A DNA stretch of 64,000 nt from Pseudomonas sp. GM79 (lineage in GTDB: Bacteria; Pseudomonadota; Gammaproteobacteria; Pseudomonadales; Pseudomonadaceae). Where the stretch lies: positions 1 to 64,000 of the forward strand of contig NZ_AKJE01000078.1 of NCBI RefSeq assembly GCF_000282495.1, in the 5' to 3' direction. Position 1 is the stretch's first letter; each line of letters opens with the position of its first letter. The translations under genes were made by a program, and so were the position numbers. Shown here piece by piece: positions 25,225-34,019 of the stretch. The notes under the pieces are model-generated. The model did not search any database. It was not told where the DNA came from and worked only from the letters and a program-made list of their open reading frames with translations.

Positions 25225-26673
25225 ATGCTGGACGTGCCCCTGCTGATTGGCGGCCAGTCGTGCCCCGCCCGAGACGGTCGAACCTTCGAACGGCGTAATC
25301 CGGTGACCGGAGAAATCGTGTCACGGGTTGCCGCTGCCACCCTGGAAGATGCCGACGCCGCGGTGGCTGCGGCCAAAGCGGCATTCCCCACCTGGGCGGC
25401 CCTGGCCCCTAATGAACGACGCACCCGGTTGCTGCGTGCGGCCGAGCAGTTGCAGGCCCGCAGCGCGGAATTCATCGCCGCCGCCGGCGAGACCGGTGCC
25501 ATGGCCAACTGGTACGGTTTCAATGTGCATCTGGCGTCGAACATGCTGCGTGAAGCGGCATCCATGACCACCCAGATCACCGGCGAAGTCATTCCCTCCG
25601 ATGTACCCGGCAGCTTCGCCATGGCCCTGCGTCAACCGTGCGGCGTGGTGCTGGGCATCGCGCCCTGGAACGCCCCAGTCATCCTCGCTACACGCGCCAT
25701 CGCCATGCCGTTGGCCTGCGGCAACACCGTGGTGCTCAAGGCGTCGGAACTGAGCCCGGCGGTGCACCGGCTGATCGGCCAGGTGTTGCAGGACGCCGGC
25801 CTCGGTGACGGCGTGGTGAACGTCATCAGCAACGCGCCCCAGGATGCCGCGGCGATTGTCGAGCGGTTGATCGCCAACCCGGCGGTGCGTCGGGTCAACT
25901 TCACCGGCTCGACCCATGTCGGGCGCATCGTTGGTGAATTGTCGGCGCGTCATCTCAAACCGGCGTTGCTGGAACTGGGCGGCAAGGCGCCGTTCCTGGT
26001 ACTGGAGGATGCCGACCTGGATGCAGCGGTGGAGGCCGCAGCCTTCGGTGCCTTCTTCAATCAGGGGCAGATTTGCATGTCCACCGAGCGCCTGATCGTC
26101 GATGCCAAGGTGGCCGATGCCTTTGTCGCCAAACTGGCGGCGAAGATCGCCACCTTGCCCGCCGGTAACCCCAACGCCGAAGGTTCGGTGCTGGGTTCCC
26201 TGGTGGACAGCAACGCTGGCGAACGGATCAAACTGCTGATCGACGATGCCCTCGACAAGGGTGCAACCCTGGTCGCGGGCGGCGGGCTTTCGGGCAGTAT
26301 TCTGCAGCCGACGTTGCTCGATGGCGTCACCGATGCCATGCGCCTGTACCGCGAAGAGTCCTTTGGCCCGGTGGCGGTGGTGCTGCGCGGTGTGGGCGAC
26401 GAAGATCTGCTGCGCCTGGCCAACGATTCCGAATTCGGCTTGTCAGCGGCGATCTTCAGTCGCGACACCGGCCGCGCGTTGGCCTTGGCCCAACGAGTCG
26501 AGTCGGGCATCTGCCATATCAACGGCCCGACCGTGCACGACGAGGCGCAGATGCCCTTCGGCGGGGTCAAGTCCAGCGGCTATGGCAGTTTTGGCGGCAA
26601 GGCGTCCATCGAGCATTTCACCCAGTTACGCTGGGTGACCTTGCAGAACGGCCCGCGGCATTACCCGATCTGA
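25225..26673 (+). CDS. vdh: Vanillin dehydrogenase
   Basis: 482 residues from the ATG at 25225 (AAAGAGGAA upstream). NAD-dependent aldehyde dehydrogenase that oxidises vanillin to vanillate. Features: PWNAP with Asn149 at the oxyanion hole, FTGSTHVG in the cofactor site, Glu250 in LLELGGKAP, and the catalytic Cys284 in FFNQGQICMSTE. The C-terminal EAQMPFGGVKSSGYG is typical of the salicylaldehyde/vanillin dehydrogenase branch. Placement between ech and fcs fixes the likely substrate. Other aromatic aldehydes such as 4-hydroxybenzaldehyde would be turned over too by analogy. Confidence 0.94.
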   Translation: MLDVPLLIGGQSCPARDGRTFERRNPVTGEIVSRVAAATLEDADAAVAAAKAAFPTWAALAPNERRTRLLRAAEQLQARSAEFIAAAGETGAMANWYGFNVHLASNMLREAASMTTQITGEVIPSDVPGSFAMALRQPCGVVLGIAPWNAPVILATRAIAMPLACGNTVVLKASELSPAVHRLIGQVLQDAGLGDGVVNVISNAPQDAAAIVERLIANPAVRRVNFTGSTHVGRIVGELSARHLKPALLELGGKAPFLVLEDADLDAAVEAAAFGAFFNQGQICMSTERLIVDAKVADAFVAKLAAKIATLPAGNPNAEGSVLGSLVDSNAGERIKLLIDDALDKGATLVAGGGLSGSILQPTLLDGVTDAMRLYREESFGPVAVVLRGVGDEDLLRLANDSEFGLSAAIFSRDTGRALALAQRVESGICHINGPTVHDEAQMPFGGVKSSGYGSFGGKASIEHFTQLRWVTLQNGPRHYPI

Positions 26674-26816
26674 GCAGTTGTCGCCGCGTCGGGCGACGCA
26701 CGCTTGAGAGCGATCGTCGCCCGCGCGCAGGCCAGACATAACAATAACAAGGCTGCCATGCCCCAGTTGACCGCTTTGCAGCGGACCGGTGGCGTGCCTT
26801 GATGGAGAACAAGCAC

Positions 26817-28700
26817 GTGAGTTCCGAATTCAGATCGCCACCTCAGACCAAAGCCAGTGCACCGCGCTATCGGCAGGTATCCATCGGCCGTCCTGCGATC
26901 GAGGTCAGCGAAGAGCAGGGCATCCTGCATATGCGCTCTCTGGAACCCTTGGCCGAGTTGCCCGTACGTTTGCTCGATCGCCTGGTGCATTGGGCCCGGG
27001 TGCGCCCGCAACAGACCTTTATCGCGGCTCGCCAGGAGGGCGGTGACTGGCGCCGGGTGAGTTACGCCGAGATGCTGACCAGCGTCCGCGCCATTGCCCA
27101 AAGCCTGCTGAGTTATGGCCTGTCGGCCGAGCGACCGCTGGCGATCCTCTCGGGCAACGACATCGAGCATTTGCAGATTGCCCTGGGCGCGATGTACGCC
27201 GGCATTCCCTATAGCCCGATTTCCCCGGCCTATTCGTTGTTGTCCCAGGATTTCGCCAAGCTGCGGCATGTCTGCAATCTGCTGCAACCGGGCCTGGTGT
27301 TCGTCAGCGACGCTGCGGCCTATCAGCGGGCGATCGATGCGGTGCTGCCGGCCGAAACGCCGCTGATCACCGTGCGCGGTCAAATTCCTGGCCGCAATCA
27401 GGCGAGCTTTGCCAGCCTGCTGGAACAACCCGGCAGTGCCGAGGCCGATTGCGCTTTCACGGCTACCGGGCCGGACAGCATCGCCAAGTTCCTGTTTACC
27501 TCAGGCTCCACCAAATTGCCCAAGGCAGTGATCACCACCCAGCGCATGCTCTGCGCCAACCAGCAGATGCTGTTGCAGACCTTCCCGGTGTTCGGCGAAG
27601 AACCTCCGGTGCTGGTGGACTGGCTGCCGTGGAATCACACCTTCGGCGGCAGCCACAACGTCGGGATCGTGCTGTACAACGGCGGTACTTTTTATCTGGA
27701 CGACGGCAAACCGACCGTCCAGGGGTTTGCTGAAACACTGCGCAACCTCAAGGAAATATCGCCCACCGCCTACCTGACCGTGCCCAAGGGTTGGGAAGAA
27801 CTGGTCAACGCCCTGGAGCAGGACGGCGAGTTGCGCGAGCGTTTCTTCTCGCGCATGAAGCTGTGCTTTTTCGCTGCCGCCGGTTTGTCGCAACGGGTCT
27901 GGGATCGCCTGGACCGGGTCGCCGAACAGCATTGTGGCGAACGCATTCGCATGATGGCCGGGCTCGGCATGACCGAGGCGGCCCCGTCCTGCACGTTCAC
28001 CACCGGGCCACTGTCCATGGCCGGTTACATTGGCCTGCCGGCTCCCGGTTGCGAAGTGCGGCTGGTACCGGTGGACGGCAAGCTGGAAGGACGTTTTCGC
28101 GGGCCGCATATCATGCCGGGCTACTGGCGTGCGCCGCAGCAGACCGCCGAGGTGTTCGACGAACAGGGTTTCTACTGTTCCGGCGATGCGCTGAAACTGG
28201 CTGACGCCCGTGATCCGCAACTGGGACTGATGTTCGACGGGCGCATTGCCGAGGACTTCAAACTCAGTTCCGGCGTGTTTGTCAGCGTCGGCCCGCTGCG
28301 CAATCGCGCGGTGCTCGAAGGTTCTCCTTATGTTCAGGACCTGGTGGTGGCCGCGCCGGACCGCGAGTGCCTGGGGGCGCTGGTCTTTCCCCGGTTGTTT
28401 GAATGCCGACGTCTGGCCGGTTTGAGTGTCCACGCCAGCGATGCCGAGGTTCTGGCCAGCGCGCCGGTGCGTCAGTGGTTCAGCGATTGGCTGCAACGGC
28501 TCAACCGTGACGCCACCGGTAATGCCAGCCGCCTGGAATGGATCGCGCTGCTCGACGAACCTGCTTCCATCGACCGTGGTGAAATCACCGACAAGGGCTC
28601 GATCAACCAGCGTGCGGTGTTGCAGTGGCGCGCCGACAAGGTCGAGGCGCTGTATCGCGGCGAGGAACCTTCCATCCTGCGTGCCGGACCTCTGCCGTGA
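26817..28700 (+). CDS. fcs: Feruloyl-CoA synthetase
   Basis: 627 residues from a GTG at 26817, chosen because GGAG lies 9 bases before it; an ATG at 26802 is the alternative. ATP-dependent acyl-CoA synthetase that activates ferulate and other hydroxycinnamates, the first step of the pathway. ANL-family motifs: FLFTSGSTKLPKAVITTQRM (P-loop) near residue 225, WLPWNHTFGGSHN, the MMAGLGMTEAAP adenine motif, and GLMFDGRIAEDFKLSSG at the hinge before the C-terminal domain. Its stop overlaps the start of the thiolase gene by four bases. Length and motif spelling match the Pseudomonas Fcs group rather than 4-coumarate ligases of plants. Confidence 0.94.
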   Translation: MSSEFRSPPQTKASAPRYRQVSIGRPAIEVSEEQGILHMRSLEPLAELPVRLLDRLVHWARVRPQQTFIAARQEGGDWRRVSYAEMLTSVRAIAQSLLSYGLSAERPLAILSGNDIEHLQIALGAMYAGIPYSPISPAYSLLSQDFAKLRHVCNLLQPGLVFVSDAAAYQRAIDAVLPAETPLITVRGQIPGRNQASFASLLEQPGSAEADCAFTATGPDSIAKFLFTSGSTKLPKAVITTQRMLCANQQMLLQTFPVFGEEPPVLVDWLPWNHTFGGSHNVGIVLYNGGTFYLDDGKPTVQGFAETLRNLKEISPTAYLTVPKGWEELVNALEQDGELRERFFSRMKLCFFAAAGLSQRVWDRLDRVAEQHCGERIRMMAGLGMTEAAPSCTFTTGPLSMAGYIGLPAPGCEVRLVPVDGKLEGRFRGPHIMPGYWRAPQQTAEVFDEQGFYCSGDALKLADARDPQLGLMFDGRIAEDFKLSSGVFVSVGPLRNRAVLEGSPYVQDLVVAAPDRECLGALVFPRLFECRRLAGLSVHASDAEVLASAPVRQWFSDWLQRLNRDATGNASRLEWIALLDEPASIDRGEITDKGSINQRAVLQWRADKVEALYRGEEPSILRAGPLP

Positions 28701-29938
28701 GCGGCGCGGGGCAGTATTCGAGCTTTGGCGATGTCGCCATTTACGAAGCCCTGCGCACGCCTTGGGTCGACCTCGGCGGGGCCTTGGCTCAGGTCTCGCC
28801 GATCGATCTGGGGATCAAGGTCGGGCGCGAGGTATTGGCCCGCGCCGCTGTCGATCCGTCCTCGGTGGACAGCGTGCTCGCCGGCTCCGTGGCTCAGGCC
28901 AGTTTCGATGCTTACCTGCTGCCTCGGCATATCGGCCTTTATAGTGGCGTGCCGCAAGAGACTCCGGCGCTGGGGGTGCAGCGCATCTGCGCCACCGGTT
29001 TCGAACTCTTGCGGCAGGCCGCCAGGCAGCTGGATGACGGCGTGCAGCTGGCCCTGTGTGTGGCGGCCGAATCGATGTCGCGCAACCCGATTGCCGCCTA
29101 CACCCACCGCAGCGGTTTCCGGCTCGGTGCCGAGGTGGCGTTCAAGGACTTTCTCTGGGAAGCCCTCTACGACCCGGCCCCAGGCGTAGACATGATCACC
29201 ACCGCCGACAACCTGGCCCGGCGGCATGGCCTGAGCCGTGAAGAGGTGGATCGCTACGCGCTCGGCAGTCATCAACTGGCGTTGCAGGCGCAAACCGACG
29301 GCTGGTTGGAACCGGAATTGGTGGCGGTCGACAATGAGTGTTTTGATCTGGCCGGCTATCAGCCACGAAGTATTCAGTTGCCACGGGGCGTGGACCGCGT
29401 GACGCGCGACAGCCATCCACGGCCTACAGATCTGGACGCCTTGCGCCGATTGCGGGCGGTGCATGCCGGCGGTGTGCAAACGGCCGGCAACAGTTGCGCG
29501 GTGGTCGATGGCGCGGCGGCCGCGCTGGTGGGGCGAGCTTCTGCGGCGCGGCGTCCGGTGTTGGCTCATTTGCTGGCCAGTTCCGTGGTGGGCGTGGCAC
29601 CGGAGTTCATGGGCATTGGACCTGCACCCGCTATCCAGTTGCTGCTGCAACGCAGCGGGCTGGCTCTTGGCGACATCGGCTTGCTGGAAATCAACGAAGC
29701 CCAGGCGGCTCAGGTGCTGGCCGTAGCGCAGGTGCTGGAACTGGACGGCGACCGGCTCAACCGGCGGGGCGGCTCAATCGCCCTGGGGCATCCCTTGGCC
29801 GCCAGTGGATTGCGTCTGGTGCTGACCTTGGCCAGGCAACTGCGCGAGGGCAATCTGCGTTATGGCATAGCCGCCGCCTGTGTCGGCGGCGGACAGGGCA
29901 TGGCGCTGCTGATCGAGAATCCGGCCTATCAAGGCTGA
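28697..29938 (+). CDS. aat: Thiolase (acetyl-CoA acyltransferase) of the ferulate operon
   Basis: 413 residues from a GTG at 28697 that overlaps the fcs stop (GTGA). Thiolase-fold features: nucleophilic Cys98 in QRICATGFE (instead of the usual C-G-S-G), the NEAQAAQVLA loop (usual NEAFAAQ), GSIALGHPLAASG with the catalytic His, and the second Cys in AACVGGGQGMAL. The set is complete, so the enzyme should be active. A beta-ketothiolase gene next to fcs, called aat, is known in Pseudomonas ferulate clusters; its need is debated because the Ech route is non-beta-oxidative. The unusual Cys loop sets it apart from fatty-acid thiolases. Confidence 0.85.
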   Translation: MSGAGQYSSFGDVAIYEALRTPWVDLGGALAQVSPIDLGIKVGREVLARAAVDPSSVDSVLAGSVAQASFDAYLLPRHIGLYSGVPQETPALGVQRICATGFELLRQAARQLDDGVQLALCVAAESMSRNPIAAYTHRSGFRLGAEVAFKDFLWEALYDPAPGVDMITTADNLARRHGLSREEVDRYALGSHQLALQAQTDGWLEPELVAVDNECFDLAGYQPRSIQLPRGVDRVTRDSHPRPTDLDALRRLRAVHAGGVQTAGNSCAVVDGAAAALVGRASAARRPVLAHLLASSVVGVAPEFMGIGPAPAIQLLLQRSGLALGDIGLLEINEAQAAQVLAVAQVLELDGDRLNRRGGSIALGHPLAASGLRLVLTLARQLREGNLRYGIAAACVGGGQGMALLIENPAYQG

Positions 29939-30021
29939 GGCAGAACGCCGCGACCTCTGCCCAAACCTGGCGTCACTATCTTGCGTTACTATGCAGGCCC
30001 ACCTTTCTGGAAGTTGCCTGG

Positions 30022-30735
30022 ATGAGTAAGCCCGGTCAAACGGTGCTGGTCGCATTGCGCAAGATGATCGCCTCGGGCGAGCTGGCGGCGGGCGAGCGGT
30101 TGATGGAAATCCCCACGGCGCAGCTGTTTGGCGTCTCGCGGATGCCGGTGCGCATGGCGTTCCGCACGCTGGAGCAGGAAGGCTTGCTGGTGCGCTTTGG
30201 CGGGCGTGGGTTTCAGGTGCGTTCGGTCAGCCCCGATGACATTGCCGGTGCGGTCGAAGTGCGGGGCGTACTCGAAGGCCTGGCGGCGCGCCAGACCGCC
30301 GAGCGCGGGCTCTCGGACGAAGCCCGGGCGACCCTCGAACAATGCCTGGTGCAGGGTGATCAGCTGTTCGACAAAGGGTACGTGACCATAGAAGACCTGG
30401 AGGTCTATCACGACCTCAACATGCGTTTTCACGAGGTGATCGTCGAAGGCAGCCACAACCCGGCGATCGCCGACGCACTGGCACGCAACGATCATTTACC
30501 CTTCGCTTCGGTGACCGCCCTGGCTGTGGACCGCAACGACATGGTCCGGGAATACCGACGCTTCAACTATGCCCACATGCAACACCATTCGGTGTTCGAT
30601 GCCTTGGTCAATCGCCAGGGCGCGCGTGCCGAATCGATCATGCGCGAACACGCCAATGCCACGTTGCGCTATGCCGAGGTCTTCGGCTCAGCGAAGGCTG
30701 ACGAGCGGATGAAGGTCATTCTCCGCTCGGAATAA
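30022..30735 (+). CDS. vanR: GntR/FadR-family regulator, vanillate repressor
   Basis: 237 residues from the ATG at 30022. N-terminal GntR winged helix: LRKMIASGELAAGERLMEIP, FGVSRMPVRMAFRTLEQEG, then a FadR-type all-helical (FCD) effector domain with metal-type residues in DLNMRFHEVIVEGSHN and the HHSVFDAL stretch. It is convergent with vanB, 10 bases away, the standard place for vanR in pseudomonads. VanR represses vanAB until vanillate binds. Two matching palindromes lie in front of vanA (32767-32782 and 32830-32845). An open frame upstream of 30022 belongs to the shadow of the thiolase gene. Confidence 0.9.
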   Translation: MSKPGQTVLVALRKMIASGELAAGERLMEIPTAQLFGVSRMPVRMAFRTLEQEGLLVRFGGRGFQVRSVSPDDIAGAVEVRGVLEGLAARQTAERGLSDEARATLEQCLVQGDQLFDKGYVTIEDLEVYHDLNMRFHEVIVEGSHNPAIADALARNDHLPFASVTALAVDRNDMVREYRRFNYAHMQHHSVFDALVNRQGARAESIMREHANATLRYAEVFGSAKADERMKVILRSE

Positions 30736-30745
30736 GCGTGGTTTA

Positions 30746-31696
30746 TCAGATATCCAGCACCAGCAGCGGCGTTTTCGAGCGCGAGCAGCAAGGGGTGAAC
30801 TGGTCGTTGCAAGCCTGTTCATCCTCGGTGAGGAACAGGTCGCGATGTTCCGGCACGCCCTCCAGAACCCGAGTCAGGCAAGTGCCACAAATGCCCTGTT
30901 CGCAGGAAATGGCGATCTCGATGCCCTGGTCTTGTAGCACTTGCACCACGCTCTTGTCGGCCGGCACCTCGAAGACCTGGCCGCTGCTGGCGACCTTGAT
31001 CGAGAAACTGCCATCGGCGCCAGTGTCGACGGGCAAAGCGGCGAAGTACTCGCGGTGCAAGCATTGCTCGTGCCAGCCCTGCTTCTTGGCCGTGTCCAAC
31101 ACGTGCTGCATGAAGCCGCCGGGGCCACACACATATAAATGAACGTCGCTCTGAGGCGTGGCCAGAACCTTGGCCGCATCCAGCGCGGTGTCGGGTTCCT
31201 GATCGAAATGCAGGAATACCCGGTGGGCAAAAGGCGAGTGTTGCAGGCGTTCGACAAAGGCTGCACGGTCCCGTGATCGGGCACAGTAATGCAGCTCGAA
31301 ATCCGCGCCGCTGTGGGCCAGTCGCTCGGCCATGCACAGGATCGGCGTGATTCCGATACCGCCCGCAAACAGCAGACTGCGCCTGGCCTCATGGACCAGC
31401 GGGAACAGGTTGCGCGGTTCACTGATCGGCAGGCGCGTGCCGGGGTGGATCTGCTCGTGCATGGCCAGTGAACCGCCCCGGGAGGTTGGGTCCTTGAGCA
31501 CGCCGATCAGGTAGCGATGGCGTTCTTCGGGGTGATTGCACAGGGAATATTGCCGGATCAAGCCGCCGGGCAGGTGCACATCGATATGCGCACCGGCGCT
31601 GAAGGCTGGCAGCGGTCGGTCATCGACACTGGCCAGCTCGTAGCTGCAGATGTCTTGGGCTTCGTTGTTGCGCGATACCACCAGCACTTCGATCAT
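30746..31696 (-). CDS. vanB: Vanillate O-demethylase, reductase subunit
   Basis: 316 residues. Class IA-type oxygenase reductase: FMN-binding region with IRQYSLCNHPEERHRYL, NAD site LLFAGGIGITPILCMAERLA, and a C-terminal plant-type 2Fe-2S ferredoxin domain with Cys265, Cys270, Cys273 and Cys303 (CEQGICGTC and TPCC). It passes electrons from NADH to VanA. The start overlaps the vanA stop by 4 bases (ATGA), so the two are translationally coupled. Normal length for VanB. Confidence 0.95.
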   Translation of the reverse strand: MIEVLVVSRNNEAQDICSYELASVDDRPLPAFSAGAHIDVHLPGGLIRQYSLCNHPEERHRYLIGVLKDPTSRGGSLAMHEQIHPGTRLPISEPRNLFPLVHEARRSLLFAGGIGITPILCMAERLAHSGADFELHYCARSRDRAAFVERLQHSPFAHRVFLHFDQEPDTALDAAKVLATPQSDVHLYVCGPGGFMQHVLDTAKKQGWHEQCLHREYFAALPVDTGADGSFSIKVASSGQVFEVPADKSVVQVLQDQGIEIAISCEQGICGTCLTRVLEGVPEHRDLFLTEDEQACNDQFTPCCSRSKTPLLVLDI

Positions 31697-32739
31697 GCCA
31701 TTGACTCCTGCGTGGCCCGTTCCTTGGCGATCAGGCGCTCCAGAATGCGACGCGACTGCACGCCGCCAGCGTCGATATTGAGCTTGAGCAAGTTGCGCGC
31801 GGGATGGCTGAGCAGGTTCTGTTGCTGGCGTTCGAGCATCTCCAGGTCCTCGCTGAAAATCTTGCCCTGTCCCTCGCGAATGCTCGCGGTCAAGGCTTCA
31901 TCCTGCGGATTGAAATTGCGCGCCATGCCCCAGAAGTACCAGATCGAGGTCTCGGTTTGCGGCGTGATGAAGTCGACGACGATGCTCGACGCCTTGAACT
32001 GCCGGGGAGCGTGATAACCGCCATGGCCGGCATGGGCCACGCCGACTTCGATCAGCACATGGCTGGGTGGGGTGAAGCGGCAGATCTGCCAGCGGTCCAC
32101 CGGCACATCGTCGGCCAGGTTGTTGCCGCGCAGGGCCATGCGCCAGAAGGGCGGGGGCATGATGTTTTCCATGTGGCGGGCAGTGACCACCTCGTCGCCG
32201 TCGACCGTGGTCACCGGCGGCGCTTCGTCGATTTCCTTTTGGCCGATGCTGGACGCATGAACGTAGGTTTCATGAGTCAGGTCCATCAGGTTGTCGATCA
32301 TCAGGCGGTAGTCGCACTGGATGTGGAACAGGCCGCCGCCATAGGCCCACTCGTCACTGACCGCCCATTCCAGATGATGGATCAGCGCCGGGTCGGCCAA
32401 CGCCTGATCGCCGGGCCAGACCCAGATAAAGCCGTAGCGCTCGACCACGGCGAATGTCTTGTTGCACGGGAAACCGCGAACCCGCTGCCCGGGCATTTCC
32501 ACGGTCTTGCCGTCGCACCCCATCACCAGTCCGTGATAGCCGCACACCAGATTGCCGTTTTCCACGTAGCCCAAGGACAGCGGCGCGCCGCGATGAGGAC
32601 AGAAGTCCTCGACAGCCGCCACCTTGCCTTCGTGGCCGCGGTAAAAAACCATCTTTTCACCACAGATCTGGCGGCCCAGCGGCTTTTCGGCGATTTCATC
32701 GGGCGTGCAGGCGACGTACCAGGTGTTCTTGGGGTACAT
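31693..32739 (-). CDS. vanA: Vanillate O-demethylase, oxygenase subunit
   Basis: 348 residues from the ATG at 32739 with GGAGAATCTCC directly before it; a longer frame to 32781 runs through the operator and is rejected. Rieske non-haem iron monooxygenase that demethylates vanillate to protocatechuate and formaldehyde. Rieske ligands Cys47, His49, Cys66 and His69 (CPHRGAP and CGYHG) and the mononuclear iron region MDLTHETYVHASSIG near residue 155 are present. First gene of vanAB; the promoter at 32780-32809 lies between two VanR-type operators. Confidence 0.96.
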   Translation of the reverse strand: MYPKNTWYVACTPDEIAEKPLGRQICGEKMVFYRGHEGKVAAVEDFCPHRGAPLSLGYVENGNLVCGYHGLVMGCDGKTVEMPGQRVRGFPCNKTFAVVERYGFIWVWPGDQALADPALIHHLEWAVSDEWAYGGGLFHIQCDYRLMIDNLMDLTHETYVHASSIGQKEIDEAPPVTTVDGDEVVTARHMENIMPPPFWRMALRGNNLADDVPVDRWQICRFTPPSHVLIEVGVAHAGHGGYHAPRQFKASSIVVDFITPQTETSIWYFWGMARNFNPQDEALTASIREGQGKIFSEDLEMLERQQQNLLSHPARNLLKLNIDAGGVQSRRILERLIAKERATQESMA

Positions 32740-32766
32740 GGAGATTCTCCAAGGTTGTTTGTTGTT

Positions 32767-32845
32767 ATTTAGTGGATCCATTAGTGGTGATTTTTGGCGG
32801 TATTGTCAAATTAATTCTGCTTGTTAATGATTTAGTGGATCCATT
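32767..32845 (-). promoter_or_regulatory. vanA promoter flanked by two VanR-type operators
   Basis: ATTTAGTGGATCCATT occurs twice, at 32767-32782 and 32830-32845, exactly 63 bases apart (six helical turns). The core is close to ATTGGATCCAAT, the VanR operator known from Caulobacter (from memory). On the reverse strand TTGACA (complement of 32804-32809) and ACTAAT (complement of 32780-32785) form a promoter with 18-base spacing; its -10 box overlaps the proximal operator. Confidence 0.75.
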
Positions 32846-32986
32846 GTAGGTTTGTGAGCGCTCCCGGATCAGTTCCGGCGGGAATCTCTGAAATCCAGCA
32901 CCATCCGGTCGCCAGGAAATTGAGCGCACGCTAAGATCGCCTGCAAACGTTTCGACGCCATCGAGGCACTTTCACGGGGCTCTGTA

Positions 32987-33916
32987 GTGAACATCGACAC
33001 CCGCATCAAATTCCGTCACCTCGTGTGCTTTCTTGAAATGGCTCGTCAGGGCAGCCTGGCGCGGGCGGCGGATACCTTGGCAGTGAGTCAGCCAGCGATG
33101 TCGAAGACGCTCAAGGAGCTGGAGGAGCTGCTGGCGGCAAGCCTGTTTATACGCAGTAAAAGTGGTGTGAACCTGACGGAAGCCGGGGTTGCCTTTTTGC
33201 GTTATGCCGGGCCTTCGGTGCAGGCGCTGCGTGATGGGGTGAATACCTTGCGCGGTGGCGAATACGCGGCGGGCAAGGTTCGACTCGGCGTGTTGTCGAC
33301 AGTGGAAAGCTTGCTGGTGCCTGAGGTTGTACGGCGCTTGCACAAGCGCCATTCGGCACTGGTGGTGAGTGTGGTGACCGGGCCAAGCGCCTATTTATTG
33401 TCGCAGTTGCGGGTGGGCGACGTGGACCTGGTGGTCGGTCGTATGACCGATAGCCCGGAGATTCAGGGTCTGACCTTCGAGCATCTGTACAGTGAATCCA
33501 TGACGCTGGTGGTGCGCCCCGATCATCCCTTGCTGGCCGAGCCACCGGAGCGTAGCGCTCTGGAAGATTTCCCGCTGGTGCTGCCGCTGGCAGGGACGAC
33601 GATTCGCAAATATGCCGACAGCCTGTTCGTGCAATGCGGCATCAGCCAGTCGCGGCAGCGTCTGGAAACCTTGTCCGTGGCCCTGAGCCGTCGTTATGTG
33701 TTGTCCAGCGAGGCGATCTGGATCGCGCCACTGGATGCAGTGCGCCTGGATCTGGCAAGCGGCGAACTGTTTGAGATCAATCTGGGGCAGCGCGAACCGG
33801 GTGGTTCGGTGGGGATTTCCAGTAACGCCAGCTTGCCCTTGTCCCTGGCGGCCCAGTGGTGTGTCGAGGTGCTGCGCGAGGTAGGGCAGGCGTATCGCGA
33901 AGGGCTTTATCCATAA
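32987..33916 (+). CDS. pcaQ: LysR-family activator of protocatechuate genes
   Basis: 309 residues from a GTG at 32987. N-terminal helix-turn-helix: KFRHLVCFLEMARQGSLARA then VSQPAMSKTLKELEELL; this spelling is characteristic of the PcaQ/GbpR branch. The effector domain starts near residue 95 (GKVRLGVLSTVESLLVPEVV). It stands directly before pcaHG as in P. aeruginosa. The site ATAACC-GTTT-GGTTAT at 33913-33928, matching the reported PcaQ box ATAACC-N4-GGTTAA, overlaps its own TAA stop codon and precedes pcaH by 92 bases. Confidence 0.92.
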   Translation: MNIDTRIKFRHLVCFLEMARQGSLARAADTLAVSQPAMSKTLKELEELLAASLFIRSKSGVNLTEAGVAFLRYAGPSVQALRDGVNTLRGGEYAAGKVRLGVLSTVESLLVPEVVRRLHKRHSALVVSVVTGPSAYLLSQLRVGDVDLVVGRMTDSPEIQGLTFEHLYSESMTLVVRPDHPLLAEPPERSALEDFPLVLPLAGTTIRKYADSLFVQCGISQSRQRLETLSVALSRRYVLSSEAIWIAPLDAVRLDLASGELFEINLGQREPGGSVGISSNASLPLSLAAQWCVEVLREVGQAYREGLYP

Positions 33917-33928
33917 CCGTTTGGTTAT
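33913..33928. promoter_or_regulatory. PcaQ-binding site of the pcaHG promoter
   Basis: ATAACC-GTTT-GGTTAT, perfect 6-base arms with 4-base spacer; matches the PcaQ consensus from Sinorhizobium (ATAACC-N4-GGTTAA) in 11 of 12 arm positions. It includes the pcaQ stop codon (33914-33916). Confidence 0.75.
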
Positions 33929-34019
33929 GTATTGAAGGTGGCTTTTCAATATTCCCCAGCCTTCTGTTGTTTGAAACTGCGCAGGCAGTACTCCATAAAT
34001 CAAACAACAGGAGATCGAC

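Noticed and set aside
24240..25622. A 460-codon reverse open frame across ech and vdh
   Set aside because: Antisense to two well-identified genes and without recognisable domains.
29494..30735. A 413-codon frame as the full vanR
   Set aside because: The part before 30022 overlaps the thiolase gene in another frame and is low-complexity; the GntR domain begins at the ATG at 30022.
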